In this document: positions 34,036-43,089 of the stretch, in pieces
How positions within the stretch are numbered: position 1 is the first letter of the stretch
How the letters are laid out: every line of letters starts with the position of its first letter
Assembly (NCBI RefSeq): GCF_900115365.1
Contig: NZ_FOWD01000006.1
Location: forward strand, 1-64,000
Direction of reading: 5' to 3'
Source: Anaerocolumna aminovalerica
Lineage (GTDB): Bacteria > Bacillota > Clostridia > Lachnospirales > Lachnospiraceae
DNA: 64,000 bases
Program-made: the position numbers and the translations under genes
The notes under the pieces: model-generated
The model's input: only the letters and a program-made list of their open reading frames with translations
Database searches by the model: none
Told to the model about the DNA's origin: nothing

Positions 34036-34551
34036 ATGAAAAGAGCTAAGGTTATAATGATTCTGTTAATATCAGCTTTGCTTTTTAGCGCATGTAACGG
34101 CGGAGGAAAATCATCAAAATCAGCAGAAAAAATGCCTGATGATTTTGGATTTGTTTGTACTTATAATTTTATAGAAGTTGACACTTTTAATTCCACAATA
34201 AAAAATACATTTAGTTTTGACGCAGGAGACCCAGATTCAGTAACAGACTTCTCTTTTTCTGACGAGCACCTACAGGAGATTTATGAAGCCTTTATAAAAT
34301 ATGACATCCAGAACCTGCCTGAAGAAATCGACCCGGATAAGGGGTATATGGCCATACCTCCATCACATTATGAACTACTATATACCACGGATGGGGAAAC
34401 CAAAAACATATCCTGTGGTACAGGTGCTTATATTGACCAAAAGGGAATATCAAAAAATAACAATAAATTTTTAAAATTCATGGAGGTAGTATGGAATTGC
34501 GTTGATGAAACTGATTATGAACCTCTTCCAGCCGGTCCAGGAATAGAATAA
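34036..34551 (+). CDS. Small lipoprotein of unknown function
   Basis: A 171-residue protein with a lipoprotein signal: KR-charged start, hydrophobic ILLISALLF and lipobox FSAC (Cys about 20), followed by a Gly/Ser/Lys linker. The mature part (about 35-171) is acidic and contains two further Cys (about residues 128 and 154). I do not recognise a named domain. It should be anchored to the outer face of the membrane. The SD AGGAGG lies 12 bases before the ATG. It is convergent with a second lipoprotein gene across a terminator, and no functional partner is evident. Confidence 0.8.
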   Translation: MKRAKVIMILLISALLFSACNGGGKSSKSAEKMPDDFGFVCTYNFIEVDTFNSTIKNTFSFDAGDPDSVTDFSFSDEHLQEIYEAFIKYDIQNLPEEIDPDKGYMAIPPSHYELLYTTDGETKNISCGTGAYIDQKGISKNNNKFLKFMEVVWNCVDETDYEPLPAGPGIE

Positions 34552-34619
34552 ATAAAGATTAAACTACCATAATTTTAAATCAATCGTTATTGGTGGTTCT
34601 TCTCATAATTTAAAAAGAT

Positions 34620-34649
34620 CCGCTGTTCATTACAGAACAGCGGTTTTTT
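34620..34649. terminator. Terminator between convergent lipoprotein genes
   Basis: CCGCTGTTC (34620-34628) pairs with GAACAGCGG (34635-34643) and is followed by six T residues on the plus strand. Confidence 0.8.
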
Positions 34650-34674
34650 CAGGGCTTATCAAAGCACTCCTGTT

Positions 34675-35886
34675 TTATTCTTTTTCCAGCACACCAAAAC
34701 AAATTTGTATTGGTGTGTCGGAAGCATGGTAGGAATAAGTATATTTACTGGTCTTTTCTAAATACTTTTCTGCATTCTCCGGTGTGTCAAAGTTTTTACT
34801 GTCATAAGATGGTACCACCGGTGTGATCCAGGACATATCCGGCTCCAACTCCAGTAGCACAAAGTCCTTGCCAAACTGAGCCTCTGGATTTTCAGCAAGA
34901 TAATCCTTGAGAACAACAGGCAAATCAAAATCCAAAACGATTGTTGCATCTTGTATGTTTTCCACACTATAAACAGGGCTGATAATCCGGTATGCTTCAC
35001 CAAATAAATAACTGATTGGTTCTTCTGGGGGAGCAGCCGCTGTCAGCACATAGTTTTCATCTACTGCAGATTCTTCATTCTGATAAATATAGCATTCAGC
35101 ACCCTCTCCCTGGCTGGGCAGAACCGACGGCCTGCTGAAATCGTGGCCTCCCCCTTTTCTAAGATTGTCAAGTAAAATCCCAGGATTCTCTATTATATAT
35201 TCCGTATTTAATGCCCCTAATGCATCCACAGGTAAAGAAGGCGGTACAACAAGAACCGACAGGAACATATTTTCATTTTTGTATCTCAAACTTGTGACAT
35301 ACTCATCAAATGCCTCATAGTTTTTGCTGTAATCAGCAACGCTGTCAGGCCGGATGGTCACATAAAAGTTTGGTTTACTATCCCAAGATTCGTATTGAAA
35401 TACAGTACGAAAGCGGCCTTCATGCTTAAGCAAAAAATCTTGTAAATCACCGTTCCACTTTTCATGAAAAGCCCATTTGAGACTATCCCACAACTCTTCT
35501 TTACTAGCATCATTAATTAGGTTTACCTCTACAAGATAATTATCCGACAGGGGGTTATCTGCAAAAGCAAGTTTCATTGCCTCTGCAACTTCCGGATATT
35601 CTTTCGTGTCTAAACAGTCAAACTTTTTAGATTTGTTTCCCTCTGTAAAGACATTCATACGTATGTAGTAACCTTCCGTAGTTTTGGCGTAATAACCTTG
35701 TGAATATCCCTTCTTTTTAAACCAGCGAACCCACTCAAAAGCAGGGGTGCTGCCGTATTTTTCCTGAATATACTCTGTCATAATCCCTTCAGCTTGCTTT
35801 TTAGAATACCCTCTGTTTCCACATTGTGTAAGAAATATCAAAACCACTAACAACAATAAAACTAAACCATAATGAATTTTCCGCAT
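34675..35886 (-). CDS. Lipoprotein of unknown function
   Basis: A 403-residue protein. The start MRKIHYGLV, with GAAGGA 5 bases upstream, opens a lipoprotein signal (LVLLLLVVLIFLTQC, Cys about 22). A start 15 codons earlier would put a charged stretch before the signal and was rejected. The mature protein is acidic, about 380 residues, with no motif I recognise; the early block KKQAEGIMTEYIQEKYG resembles a short PepSY-like or DUF-type helix region, which is not certain. It is monocistronic. A surface role is inferred from the lipobox alone. Confidence 0.75.
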   Translation of the reverse strand: MRKIHYGLVLLLLVVLIFLTQCGNRGYSKKQAEGIMTEYIQEKYGSTPAFEWVRWFKKKGYSQGYYAKTTEGYYIRMNVFTEGNKSKKFDCLDTKEYPEVAEAMKLAFADNPLSDNYLVEVNLINDASKEELWDSLKWAFHEKWNGDLQDFLLKHEGRFRTVFQYESWDSKPNFYVTIRPDSVADYSKNYEAFDEYVTSLRYKNENMFLSVLVVPPSLPVDALGALNTEYIIENPGILLDNLRKGGGHDFSRPSVLPSQGEGAECYIYQNEESAVDENYVLTAAAPPEEPISYLFGEAYRIISPVYSVENIQDATIVLDFDLPVVLKDYLAENPEAQFGKDFVLLELEPDMSWITPVVPSYDSKNFDTPENAEKYLEKTSKYTYSYHASDTPIQICFGVLEKE

Positions 35887-36106
35887 TAAATTCCTTCTTT
35901 CGTATTCTTTTTGTTCCTCCGCGTGTTTCATGGACTTATGGGAAAAGGCGGTTTTGCTGCTACATTAAAATAGGTGCAAGTGAGAGTATATCCATTATCT
36001 TTTCGTCATTTTCACCATGCAATTAAGGAGTTTAATCAATAATACCATACAGAAATAACATTTGTGAATATACTAAAAATAATTTTTCAAATTCTCTTAC
36101 TAATAT

Positions 36107-36199
36107 GCTTATGTTGAAAGCAATCCTAAAAACGGCACAGTTGAAGTTCCGGTAAAAGAAGTTTGGGAAAGACTTTGTAAAAGGATAAAAATTTTGTGA
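36107..36199 (+). pseudogene. Possible gene remnant (about 30 codons)
   Basis: Plus frame AYVESNPKNGTVEVPVKEVW followed by ERLCKRIKIL and a stop has protein-like composition, lacks a start codon and is preceded by an in-frame stop at 36101. It may be the tail of a lost gene. I cannot name the family. The surrounding 330 bases between 35886 and 36222 otherwise hold no gene. Confidence 0.3.
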
Positions 36200-36221
36200 T
36201 ATGTTCTTATATAAAAGAAAA

Positions 36222-36248
36222 CACCTATGTTTTTACTCCCCATAGGTG
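36222..36248 (-). terminator. Terminator of the second ABC exporter operon
   Basis: CACCTATG (36222-36229) pairs with CATAGGTG (36241-36248). On the minus strand the stem is followed by TTTTCTTTT. It lies 15 bases past the stop codon. Confidence 0.7.
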
Positions 36249-36262
36249 CATTTTTTAAAATA

Positions 36263-38056
36263 TTATTCAAATTGGGACTGATACAACTTATAGTAGAACC
36301 CTTTCCTCTCCATCAATTCTTTATGCTTTCCCTGCTCCACTACTTTCCCCTCATTCACTACTAATATGGTATCGGCACCTTGAATGGTGGATAGACGGTG
36401 GGCAATAACGAAGCAAGTTTTATTTTCCATAAGTTTAACCATTGCTCTTTGTATCTTTACTTCCGTTCTTGTATCTACATTAGAAGTTGCCTCATCCAGG
36501 ATCAACATTTTGGCATCCAGCAGCATGGCCCTGGCAATAGTAAGCAGCTGTTTCTGCCCCTTTGATATATTAAAGCCATCCTCACTGATTATGGTATGAT
36601 ACCCTTCAGGAAGACGTTTAATAAAAGAATGAATTCCTGCCATTTGGGCCGCCTTAACTACTTCTTCCATGGTGGCATTTTCTTTACCGTAAGCTATATT
36701 ATCAAAGATAGTTCCCCGAAATAGCCAGGTATCCTGTAATACCATGGCAAAAGACTTTCGAAGGCTTTTTCTTGTCAGGTCTCTTGTTTCATTTTCATCA
36801 ATCAGAATCTTTCCATCCCATATATCATAAAAACGCATAAGAAGATTTATAACCGTAGTTTTTCCAGCTCCCGTAGGTCCTACAATGGCTGTCAAACTAC
36901 CAGGTTTTGCTGTGAGATTTAGTTTTTCAAAGATAACCTTCTCGGGTATATAACCAAAGGTAACATCTTTCAAATCCACTTCTCCCTCTACTTTTTCTAA
37001 TTCTTTCGCTCCCTCCTTATCCAACACTTCCGGTGCTTCATCCATAAGCTTAAATACTCTCTCTGCAGCAGCTGCCGCAGACTGAAGTTCACTGATAATA
37101 TTGGCTGTTTCACTAATAGGGCCGGAGAACTTACGGCTGTATTGTATAAAAGAAGATATATTACCAAGTGACATATTTCCCTTAAGATAAAATATTGCAC
37201 CAACCACAGTAATAAAAGATAAGGAAATATTATTAATAAAGTTAACTGTCGGTCCCATGGTACTGCCGTAAAATTCAGCTTGATAATATGCTTCTGTAGT
37301 TTCCTCATTTATAGCATCAAAACCTTCCATAACAGCATCTTCGGAAGCATAAGCTTCTATGGTCTTTAATCCGGATACCATTTCCTCTGTAAAGCCATTC
37401 AGCTCTCCTAATTTAGCCGAGCGCTTTCGGAAAAGGGGACGTACCTTTTTGGACATAAACCTGGTATATAACAGAGATAGAGGTATGGTAATCAACATTA
37501 CCCATACCAGCACCGGCGATATAATTAACATCATAATAAAAGAGCCTATTACAATCATTATACTGGCAACTATTTGTACAATGTCTGTAGAAAGGGAAGT
37601 ATTAATGGTATCAATATCGTAAGATATTCTACTGATAATATCTCCCGCCTGATTCCTGTCAAAATATCCAATTGGTAATTCTATCAATTTGGTAAATACA
37701 TCTTCTCTCATCTTATAGATAATTTTTTGGCTTAAATGAATCATCAATATGGAACGCAGATATGCAAAGAAAGAGGAAATAATGTAAAACCCAATCATCC
37801 ATCCTGCAAAATATAAAACCTTATTTATAGCTACCCTTCCTTTGCCCAGCTCAATGGCATCAATTGCATAACCGGATAACATAGGTCCTAAGAGGGCAAA
37901 CACATTGCCGGCAAGAGTTAAGATAATTGCCAGGGCTAATAACCATTTATAATGATATATATAAGGCCAGAGACGTTTTAAAACATATTTGGTATCCCTT
38001 GGTCTATCATTTTTTGTGCTGACTCCCCTTTTTGACGGTCCTGGATTTACAGCCAT
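36263..38056 (-). CDS. ABC exporter half-transporter, canonical-site subunit (second pair)
   Basis: A 597-residue fusion of a six-segment transmembrane domain (about residues 30-330) and an ATPase. Walker A is GPTGAGKTT, the signature is altered to ISKGQKQ, Walker B ILDEATS keeps the Glu and the switch is AHRLST. It complements the partner encoded just upstream, whose Walker B and switch are degenerate. It closely parallels the 3691-5604 subunit in layout, so the two operons look like ancient paralogs. The ATG at 38056, 8 bases after AAAGGTGG, was chosen over a GTG four codons earlier. No regulator is adjacent. Confidence 0.85.
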   Translation of the reverse strand: MAVNPGPSKRGVSTKNDRPRDTKYVLKRLWPYIYHYKWLLALAIILTLAGNVFALLGPMLSGYAIDAIELGKGRVAINKVLYFAGWMIGFYIISSFFAYLRSILMIHLSQKIIYKMREDVFTKLIELPIGYFDRNQAGDIISRISYDIDTINTSLSTDIVQIVASIMIVIGSFIMMLIISPVLVWVMLITIPLSLLYTRFMSKKVRPLFRKRSAKLGELNGFTEEMVSGLKTIEAYASEDAVMEGFDAINEETTEAYYQAEFYGSTMGPTVNFINNISLSFITVVGAIFYLKGNMSLGNISSFIQYSRKFSGPISETANIISELQSAAAAAERVFKLMDEAPEVLDKEGAKELEKVEGEVDLKDVTFGYIPEKVIFEKLNLTAKPGSLTAIVGPTGAGKTTVINLLMRFYDIWDGKILIDENETRDLTRKSLRKSFAMVLQDTWLFRGTIFDNIAYGKENATMEEVVKAAQMAGIHSFIKRLPEGYHTIISEDGFNISKGQKQLLTIARAMLLDAKMLILDEATSNVDTRTEVKIQRAMVKLMENKTCFVIAHRLSTIQGADTILVVNEGKVVEQGKHKELMERKGFYYKLYQSQFE

Positions 38057-38073
38057 GTTTATTCCCACCTTTC

Positions 38074-39771
38074 TTACATCATTTGTGAATGATAGATTTC
38101 CTGATATACCTCACAGGTTTCTAACAAGGTTTCATGTGTTCCATAGCCAGCCATCTTCCCCTCCTCAACCACAAGAATATGATCCAGTTTCATAATGGAA
38201 CTGATTCTCTGGGCAATAATAATGCTGGTTGTATCATGATACTGTTCTCTGATTGCTTTTCGAAGCAGTGAATCTGTTTTATAATCCAATGCACTGGAGG
38301 AATCATCTAAAATTAATATCTCCGGATTTCCGGCTAATGCTCTTGCAATCAATAATCTTTGTTTTTGACCGCCACTTAAATTACTTCCCTTAATGGACAA
38401 TTTAAAGTCAAGTTTTCCCTCCAGTTCCTGAATAAAAGAGTCAGCCTGAGCATGTGTAAGAGCAGTCTTTACCTGTTCCCTGGACAGATTTCTTCCCAGC
38501 TTTATGTTTTCATAGATGGTGTCTGCAAATAATACATCATTTTGAAAGGCTACACCAAACTTTTTACGAAGTTCCTGCTTGTTATAGTTTCTTACATCTC
38601 TTCCATTTATAAGAATACTTCCCTCCGAAACGTCATAAAAGCGCATTAACAGGTTAATCAATGTAGTTTTTCCGGAACCGGTTGAGCCTATGATACCAAG
38701 GGTCTCTCCCCGTTTTAGGGCAAAGCTGATGTCTTCTATACAAGGTTCTCTCGTATAAGTGAAAGATACCCCACGAAATTCAATATGATACTCTGTCTGA
38801 ACCGGCTCTATATTCATTTCCTTTAAGTCATCTTCTATAACTAACACTTCCTCTATACGGGCTGCGGAAGCACTGGCCTTAGAGTAGATTACAAATATTC
38901 TGGTGATACCAATAACGCCATTTAGCATTAGTGTAAAATAAGATAAGAAAGCAACTATCTTACCCGGTTCTGAACTACCGCTGTTTACCCGGTAAGCGCC
39001 GATAACAATCACCAGGGTAAGTCCTAAATTCAAAAGCAGATTCATTATGGGGTCAGTAACAGCCATAGTAATACCAGCTTTCAATTCTTTGTTGACAACC
39101 TCCCTGTTCACCTTTTTAAAACGTTCTTTTTCATAGGGAGTTTTAGATAATGCTTTAATCACACGAATACCGCTGATATTCTCTCTTACTACCCGTACCA
39201 AACGGTCTGCGGAGGATTGTACCTGAATATAAAGAGGAATGCCTTTTTTGGATATGTAGAATACAACTAAAATAAGAAAGGGAAAAATACCCGCAAGAAC
39301 TAATGTCAATACAGGTTCTAAGGTACTGGTGATCACGATTCCTCCAAGTAGTAAAATAGGTGATCTCACTCCAAGCCTCTGCATCATACTAATCATACTG
39401 TGAATATTATAAGTATCCGTTGTTAATCTGGATCCTAAAGAAGGTATTGTAAAATAATCGATTTGAGCACCGGATAAGCTTTGAATTTTTTTATACAGAT
39501 CATGTCTTAAAGTTTTTACGGTATCTTTAGCTACTTTGGAAGCATTGCGGTTTGCTTTGATATTAAAGGTTCTTGCCCCAACAGAAAGCAGTATCATAAC
39601 AACTCCCCATAGCAAAATATAAGAAATTTTCTTAAACGGAATTACTTCGTCTATAATATATGCTAGCACCCATGGAAGTCCTAGATCCAAAAATGTTCCA
39701 ATAACTTTAATAAAAAGCCCATATAACATAGAATTCCTATAGGGTTTTAAATATGCAATCACTTTGTTCAA
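38074..39771 (-). CDS. ABC exporter half-transporter, degenerate-site subunit (second pair)
   Basis: A 565-residue transmembrane-ATPase fusion. Walker A GSTGSGKTT and signature LSGGQKQR are intact, but Walker B reads ILDDSSS with Asp for Glu and the switch reads AQRISS with Gln for His. These are the marks of the degenerate half of a heterodimer. The best start is a TTG (39769-39771) giving (M)NKVIAYLKPYR, 8 bases after GGGAGG; the longer reading from 39804 has no SD. It precedes its partner by 17 bases. Export of a drug, peptide or lipid is inferred from family. Confidence 0.84.
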   Translation of the reverse strand: MNKVIAYLKPYRNSMLYGLFIKVIGTFLDLGLPWVLAYIIDEVIPFKKISYILLWGVVMILLSVGARTFNIKANRNASKVAKDTVKTLRHDLYKKIQSLSGAQIDYFTIPSLGSRLTTDTYNIHSMISMMQRLGVRSPILLLGGIVITSTLEPVLTLVLAGIFPFLILVVFYISKKGIPLYIQVQSSADRLVRVVRENISGIRVIKALSKTPYEKERFKKVNREVVNKELKAGITMAVTDPIMNLLLNLGLTLVIVIGAYRVNSGSSEPGKIVAFLSYFTLMLNGVIGITRIFVIYSKASASAARIEEVLVIEDDLKEMNIEPVQTEYHIEFRGVSFTYTREPCIEDISFALKRGETLGIIGSTGSGKTTLINLLMRFYDVSEGSILINGRDVRNYNKQELRKKFGVAFQNDVLFADTIYENIKLGRNLSREQVKTALTHAQADSFIQELEGKLDFKLSIKGSNLSGGQKQRLLIARALAGNPEILILDDSSSALDYKTDSLLRKAIREQYHDTTSIIIAQRISSIMKLDHILVVEEGKMAGYGTHETLLETCEVYQEIYHSQMM

Positions 39772-40053
39772 AGCAAAAACCTCCCAGACCTGGCTTTTCA
39801 CCAATTTAATTTTTCGAAACCTACATTAAAACTTAAAGCAGTGAGATTTTAAAAACTCTTATTTACAATGAACCTTAATAAAATACCATAATTATTCTAT
39901 CATTGGTAAAAGTAACCGTCAAGTTTAGCAAGCCAGAGCTCTGTTATATTATCTGATCCTATATACAGGTATTCCTGTACGAATCACGCCGAAGCTCAAG
40001 GAACTGTATGGACGGGGACTGTATGCAGTTCACTATTTTCTTATAGATATATA

Positions 40054-40081
40054 TTGACACATTAAGCATAAATAGTATAAT
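40054..40081 (+). promoter_or_regulatory. Promoter of the SPFH gene
   Basis: The -35 is TTGACA (40054-40059), the spacer is 16 bases and the -10 is TATAAT (40076-40081), leaving a leader of about 90 bases. Farther upstream, 39985-40030 holds a short direct repeat of the form GACTGTATG within GAACTG/CAGTTC arms. The rest of the gap is AT-rich with no gene. Confidence 0.65.
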
Positions 40082-40179
40082 ATGGTATTGATATCATTTT
40101 GATATCTCTTTAATATTTAATACTATTTAAAACTATAGTGGTATTAAATATTAGTTCATACAAGAAAGGGGTCTTAAAT

Positions 40180-41223
40180 ATGTCAAACAACTATAAAAAT
40201 TTAGAAAACTCAATGAATTACGAAGAGATTCATTTAAAGGCGAAAAGCGGACTATCCGCACTGATAGTAAACAGTTTACTGATACTGTTAGGAATTGCAG
40301 GATTCATCTATGGTATCGTTCTGTTATCCAATGGCGGTGGAAATGTGTTTCTTGGAGCATTACTTATGACTGGAGGAATTCTTTATTCCTTTATAATTGG
40401 CCCTGTTTTATATGCCGGACTAAAAGTACTAAAGCCAAATGAAGCTCTTGTCTTAACTTTATTCGGTAAATATCACGGAACACTAAGGGGCGAAGGCTTC
40501 TTCTTCGTAAATCCATTCTGTGTTGCCGTAAATCCTGCTTCCAAAACCGCATCCTCCGGTTCCTTTGGCTCAGCAAATGATGCAGCAGCAAAAGATAAAA
40601 TCTCTGTTAATATTTCCACAGTACAATTTACAAGCAAGAAAATATCCTTAAAAGCAATGACTCTAAATAACGAAAAGCAAAAGATCAATGATCAGCTAGG
40701 GAATCCAATTATAATTGGAGTAGTCGTAATATGGAAGATTGTAAATACAGCAAAAGCAGTCTTTAATGTAGACAATTACAATGAATTCTTATCCATACAA
40801 ACGGATTCTGCTCTTCGGGATATCGTTCGCTTATATCCTTATGATTCTTTTGATAATGACGAAGAAAAATCCTTAAGAGGAAGCAGCTTGGAAGTTGCTG
40901 AAAGATTAAAAGAAGAAATTCAGTCCAGAGTCAACATTGCAGGACTTGAAATTGCAGAAGCAAGAATCACAAATCTGTCCTATGCACCTGAGATTGCATC
41001 TGCAATGTTGCAGAAACAGCAGGCATCTGCCATTGTTGCTGCAAGACAATTAATTGTGGAAGGTGCCGTAGGTATGGTGGATATGGCATTAGAACAGTTA
41101 AATCAAAAGCATATTGTAGATTTGGATGAGGAACGTAAGGCTGCCATGGTTAGTAATTTACTGGTTGTACTTTGCGGAAATAAAGATCCTCAGCCCGTAG
41201 TAAACAGCGGTTCCTTGTATTAG
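40180..41223 (+). CDS. SPFH/Band-7 domain membrane protein
   Basis: A 347-residue protein. Two hydrophobic segments near the N-terminus (about residues 31-56 and 59-86) are followed by an SPFH domain (about 95-275, with KPNEALVLTLFGKYHGTL at its start). A helical C-terminal part rich in Ala/Gln (ASAMLQKQQASAIVAARQ) is typical of stomatin-like oligomerising regions. Such proteins organise membrane microdomains. The start MSNNYKN follows AAAGGGG by 9 bases; a start 14 codons earlier has no SD. The next gene encodes a short ribbon-helix-helix protein, a pairing that recurs in related bacteria (from memory). Confidence 0.85.
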   Translation: MSNNYKNLENSMNYEEIHLKAKSGLSALIVNSLLILLGIAGFIYGIVLLSNGGGNVFLGALLMTGGILYSFIIGPVLYAGLKVLKPNEALVLTLFGKYHGTLRGEGFFFVNPFCVAVNPASKTASSGSFGSANDAAAKDKISVNISTVQFTSKKISLKAMTLNNEKQKINDQLGNPIIIGVVVIWKIVNTAKAVFNVDNYNEFLSIQTDSALRDIVRLYPYDSFDNDEEKSLRGSSLEVAERLKEEIQSRVNIAGLEIAEARITNLSYAPEIASAMLQKQQASAIVAARQLIVEGAVGMVDMALEQLNQKHIVDLDEERKAAMVSNLLVVLCGNKDPQPVVNSGSLY

Positions 41224-41322
41224 ATAATATAAATATTGCAACAATATCAAAAAGACAGGAATAAAAGATAATCGTAAAAAATAAATGCTTTGTACAATAT
41301 ATGAAGATTGGGATGATGATAA

Positions 41323-41496
41323 ATGGAAAATAAAGAAAAGGATAAGGAAAAAAAGCAGCTCTTATTACGATTATCATCTTCCTTATGGCAGGAATTAGCC
41401 GCTTGGGCGGAGGATGATTTTCGTTCCATTAACGGGCAGATTGAGTACTTATTAAATGAATGCGTAAAACAACGCAAAAAAAATAAAAAAGATTAA
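41323..41496 (+). CDS. Arc-like ribbon-helix-helix small protein (57 aa)
   Basis: This short open frame reads from MENKEKDKEKKQ to KQRKKNKKD. Its centre, LLLRLSSSLWQELAAWAEDD followed by FRSINGQIEYLLNEC, fits the Arc/MetJ ribbon-helix-helix fold: a beta strand of alternating residues, then two helices with the turn at RSIN and the conserved Gln-Ile-Glu. Arc-type dimers bind DNA, though charged tails at both ends may suggest another partner. It lies 99 bases behind the SPFH gene and before a shared terminator, so it is co-transcribed. The SD is GGATGATGAT. Confidence 0.75.
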   Translation: MENKEKDKEKKQLLLRLSSSLWQELAAWAEDDFRSINGQIEYLLNECVKQRKKNKKD

Positions 41497-41498
41497 AT

Positions 41499-41535
41499 AA
41501 TAATCCCTGTTCCTCTATTCGGAACAGGGATTATT
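41499..41535. terminator. Terminator after the SPFH-RHH operon
   Basis: A perfect 15-bp stem (41499-41513 with 41521-41535) has a 7-base loop. It may serve the convergent sugar operon as well. Confidence 0.75.
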
Positions 41536-41569
41536 TACACGTTATGCCTTAATAAATACTTTTCGTCTT

Positions 41570-43033
41570 TTACTTTTTATTAGCTAAGTATTCATCTAAC
41601 TGACGCTGTACTTCTGCTACATATTCATCAATACCTGCATCTTTTAATTTTTTAATTGCCTTTGGATATTCCGTTTCAAAATCTACAAAACCGGAACGGA
41701 CAGCAGCTAAATCTTTACCAGCTACTTCTCTAAGGGCAGTTTCTATTTCTTTTACATTCTCATTATTAAAACGGAAACCTAAAGAATCTGATACAATAGC
41801 TTCATTATCCCATTTTGTATAACTATCAATGTTTTCCTGTTCTACATCCGGAGCAAATAATTGATAATTTTGATTTCTGAACATCCATTCATAGAAGAAC
41901 TCATTTGAGGAAATCTTATTAATTCTTCCATCAACAATTTCGTAATCTCTTCCTTCAACCCCATATAATGCGAATAAATAATTTTCTTGTGAAGAATAAA
42001 GCCAATTAATGAACTTCATTGCCCCTTCCGGATTAGGTGCAGTTACAGGGATACATAATACCTCTCCCCCTGTTGATGTAATATAACGGGGCTTTTCCGG
42101 TGCCAGAAGGTAACTTTTTAATTTGGCATCCGGAGCATTGGCTTTAACAGTATTAATGATTTCCATTTCCTTACCTAAAGAGCCCTCTACCCATAGATAT
42201 AAGCCGGTCTGCATGCGGGAGTCTCTTTCATTGTATTTGATTGTTAAATCCTCCGTATACAATCCTTCATCATACATACTTTGGTTATACTTAGAAAGTT
42301 TCTGAAATGCTTCTGTCTCAAAATAACTATATGCCTTTTTCGTATCTTCACCAAATACCACTAAGTCTTCTGCAGCAATCCAGTTATATTGCTCCTCTGT
42401 AAAGTATCTGGTTAAAGGCTTAAAGATTACGTCAGCTGGCCCTTTCATTTCAGGAAATTGTTCCTTAACCTTTTTTGCAAATTCTTTTAAATCCTCAGCA
42501 GTTTTGATTTCTGTCATTCCAACTGCTTCTAATATATCCTGACGGACACATACTAATTGGAACATAGCAGAGGATGGTGCATAGGCAGATGGAATACCAT
42601 ATATTTTACCGTCAATGGTTGCACCTTGAAGCTGTTGTTCCGGTAAAACCTTAAGCATATCTTTTCCATATTCATTAATCAAATCATCCAATGCCATACT
42701 TTGTTTCTTATTTACCATTGCTGCAAGATCAGGAAGTCCATCCCAATAAAGGTCTATTGGTTCATTAGCAGCTAACATAATATCTTTTTGCTCCCAATAC
42801 TGAGCCCAAGGCACAAAGGTAACTTCAACCTTTAACCCAAGATCTGCTGCCATCTTTTCAGCGAATTCATTTTTAAGGAATTCAGACATCCTGTCACTTG
42901 TTTCTCCGGGATATAAAATAGTAAGAGTTTCCAGGTCTCCTTTTGCATTTCCCCCTTTTTTGCCACAGCCTGCTAACAGCGAAGCCGCTAACATCATTAC
43001 TGCTAATAAAATAAGTAATTTTTTTAATTTCAT
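41570..43033 (-). CDS. ABC sugar-importer solute-binding lipoprotein (LplA-like)
   Basis: A 487-residue lipoprotein: MKLKKLLIL start, lipobox LLAGC (Cys about 23), then a two-lobe binding domain of the SBP_bac_1/LplA kind. The start ATG follows AAAGGAGG by 8 bases; the longer reading from 43087 runs through the intergenic region. It captures an oligosaccharide or related solute for the two permeases encoded upstream. It is the last gene of the nine-gene LacI-linked operon. No ATPase gene is present, so a shared MsmX-type ATPase from elsewhere is expected. Confidence 0.87.
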   Translation of the reverse strand: MKLKKLLILLAVMMLAASLLAGCGKKGGNAKGDLETLTILYPGETSDRMSEFLKNEFAEKMAADLGLKVEVTFVPWAQYWEQKDIMLAANEPIDLYWDGLPDLAAMVNKKQSMALDDLINEYGKDMLKVLPEQQLQGATIDGKIYGIPSAYAPSSAMFQLVCVRQDILEAVGMTEIKTAEDLKEFAKKVKEQFPEMKGPADVIFKPLTRYFTEEQYNWIAAEDLVVFGEDTKKAYSYFETEAFQKLSKYNQSMYDEGLYTEDLTIKYNERDSRMQTGLYLWVEGSLGKEMEIINTVKANAPDAKLKSYLLAPEKPRYITSTGGEVLCIPVTAPNPEGAMKFINWLYSSQENYLFALYGVEGRDYEIVDGRINKISSNEFFYEWMFRNQNYQLFAPDVEQENIDSYTKWDNEAIVSDSLGFRFNNENVKEIETALREVAGKDLAAVRSGFVDFETEYPKAIKKLKDAGIDEYVAEVQRQLDEYLANKK

Positions 43034-43089
43034 AAAAATATCCTCCTTTATATTTTTTATAAAATGCCTTTGCGGCATAATACACAAGG

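Noticed and set aside
36263-39771. Prophage or genomic island boundaries around the second ABC operon
   Set aside because: No integrase, attachment repeats or base-composition shift is seen; the tRNA-Leu at 33714 has no duplicated end nearby.
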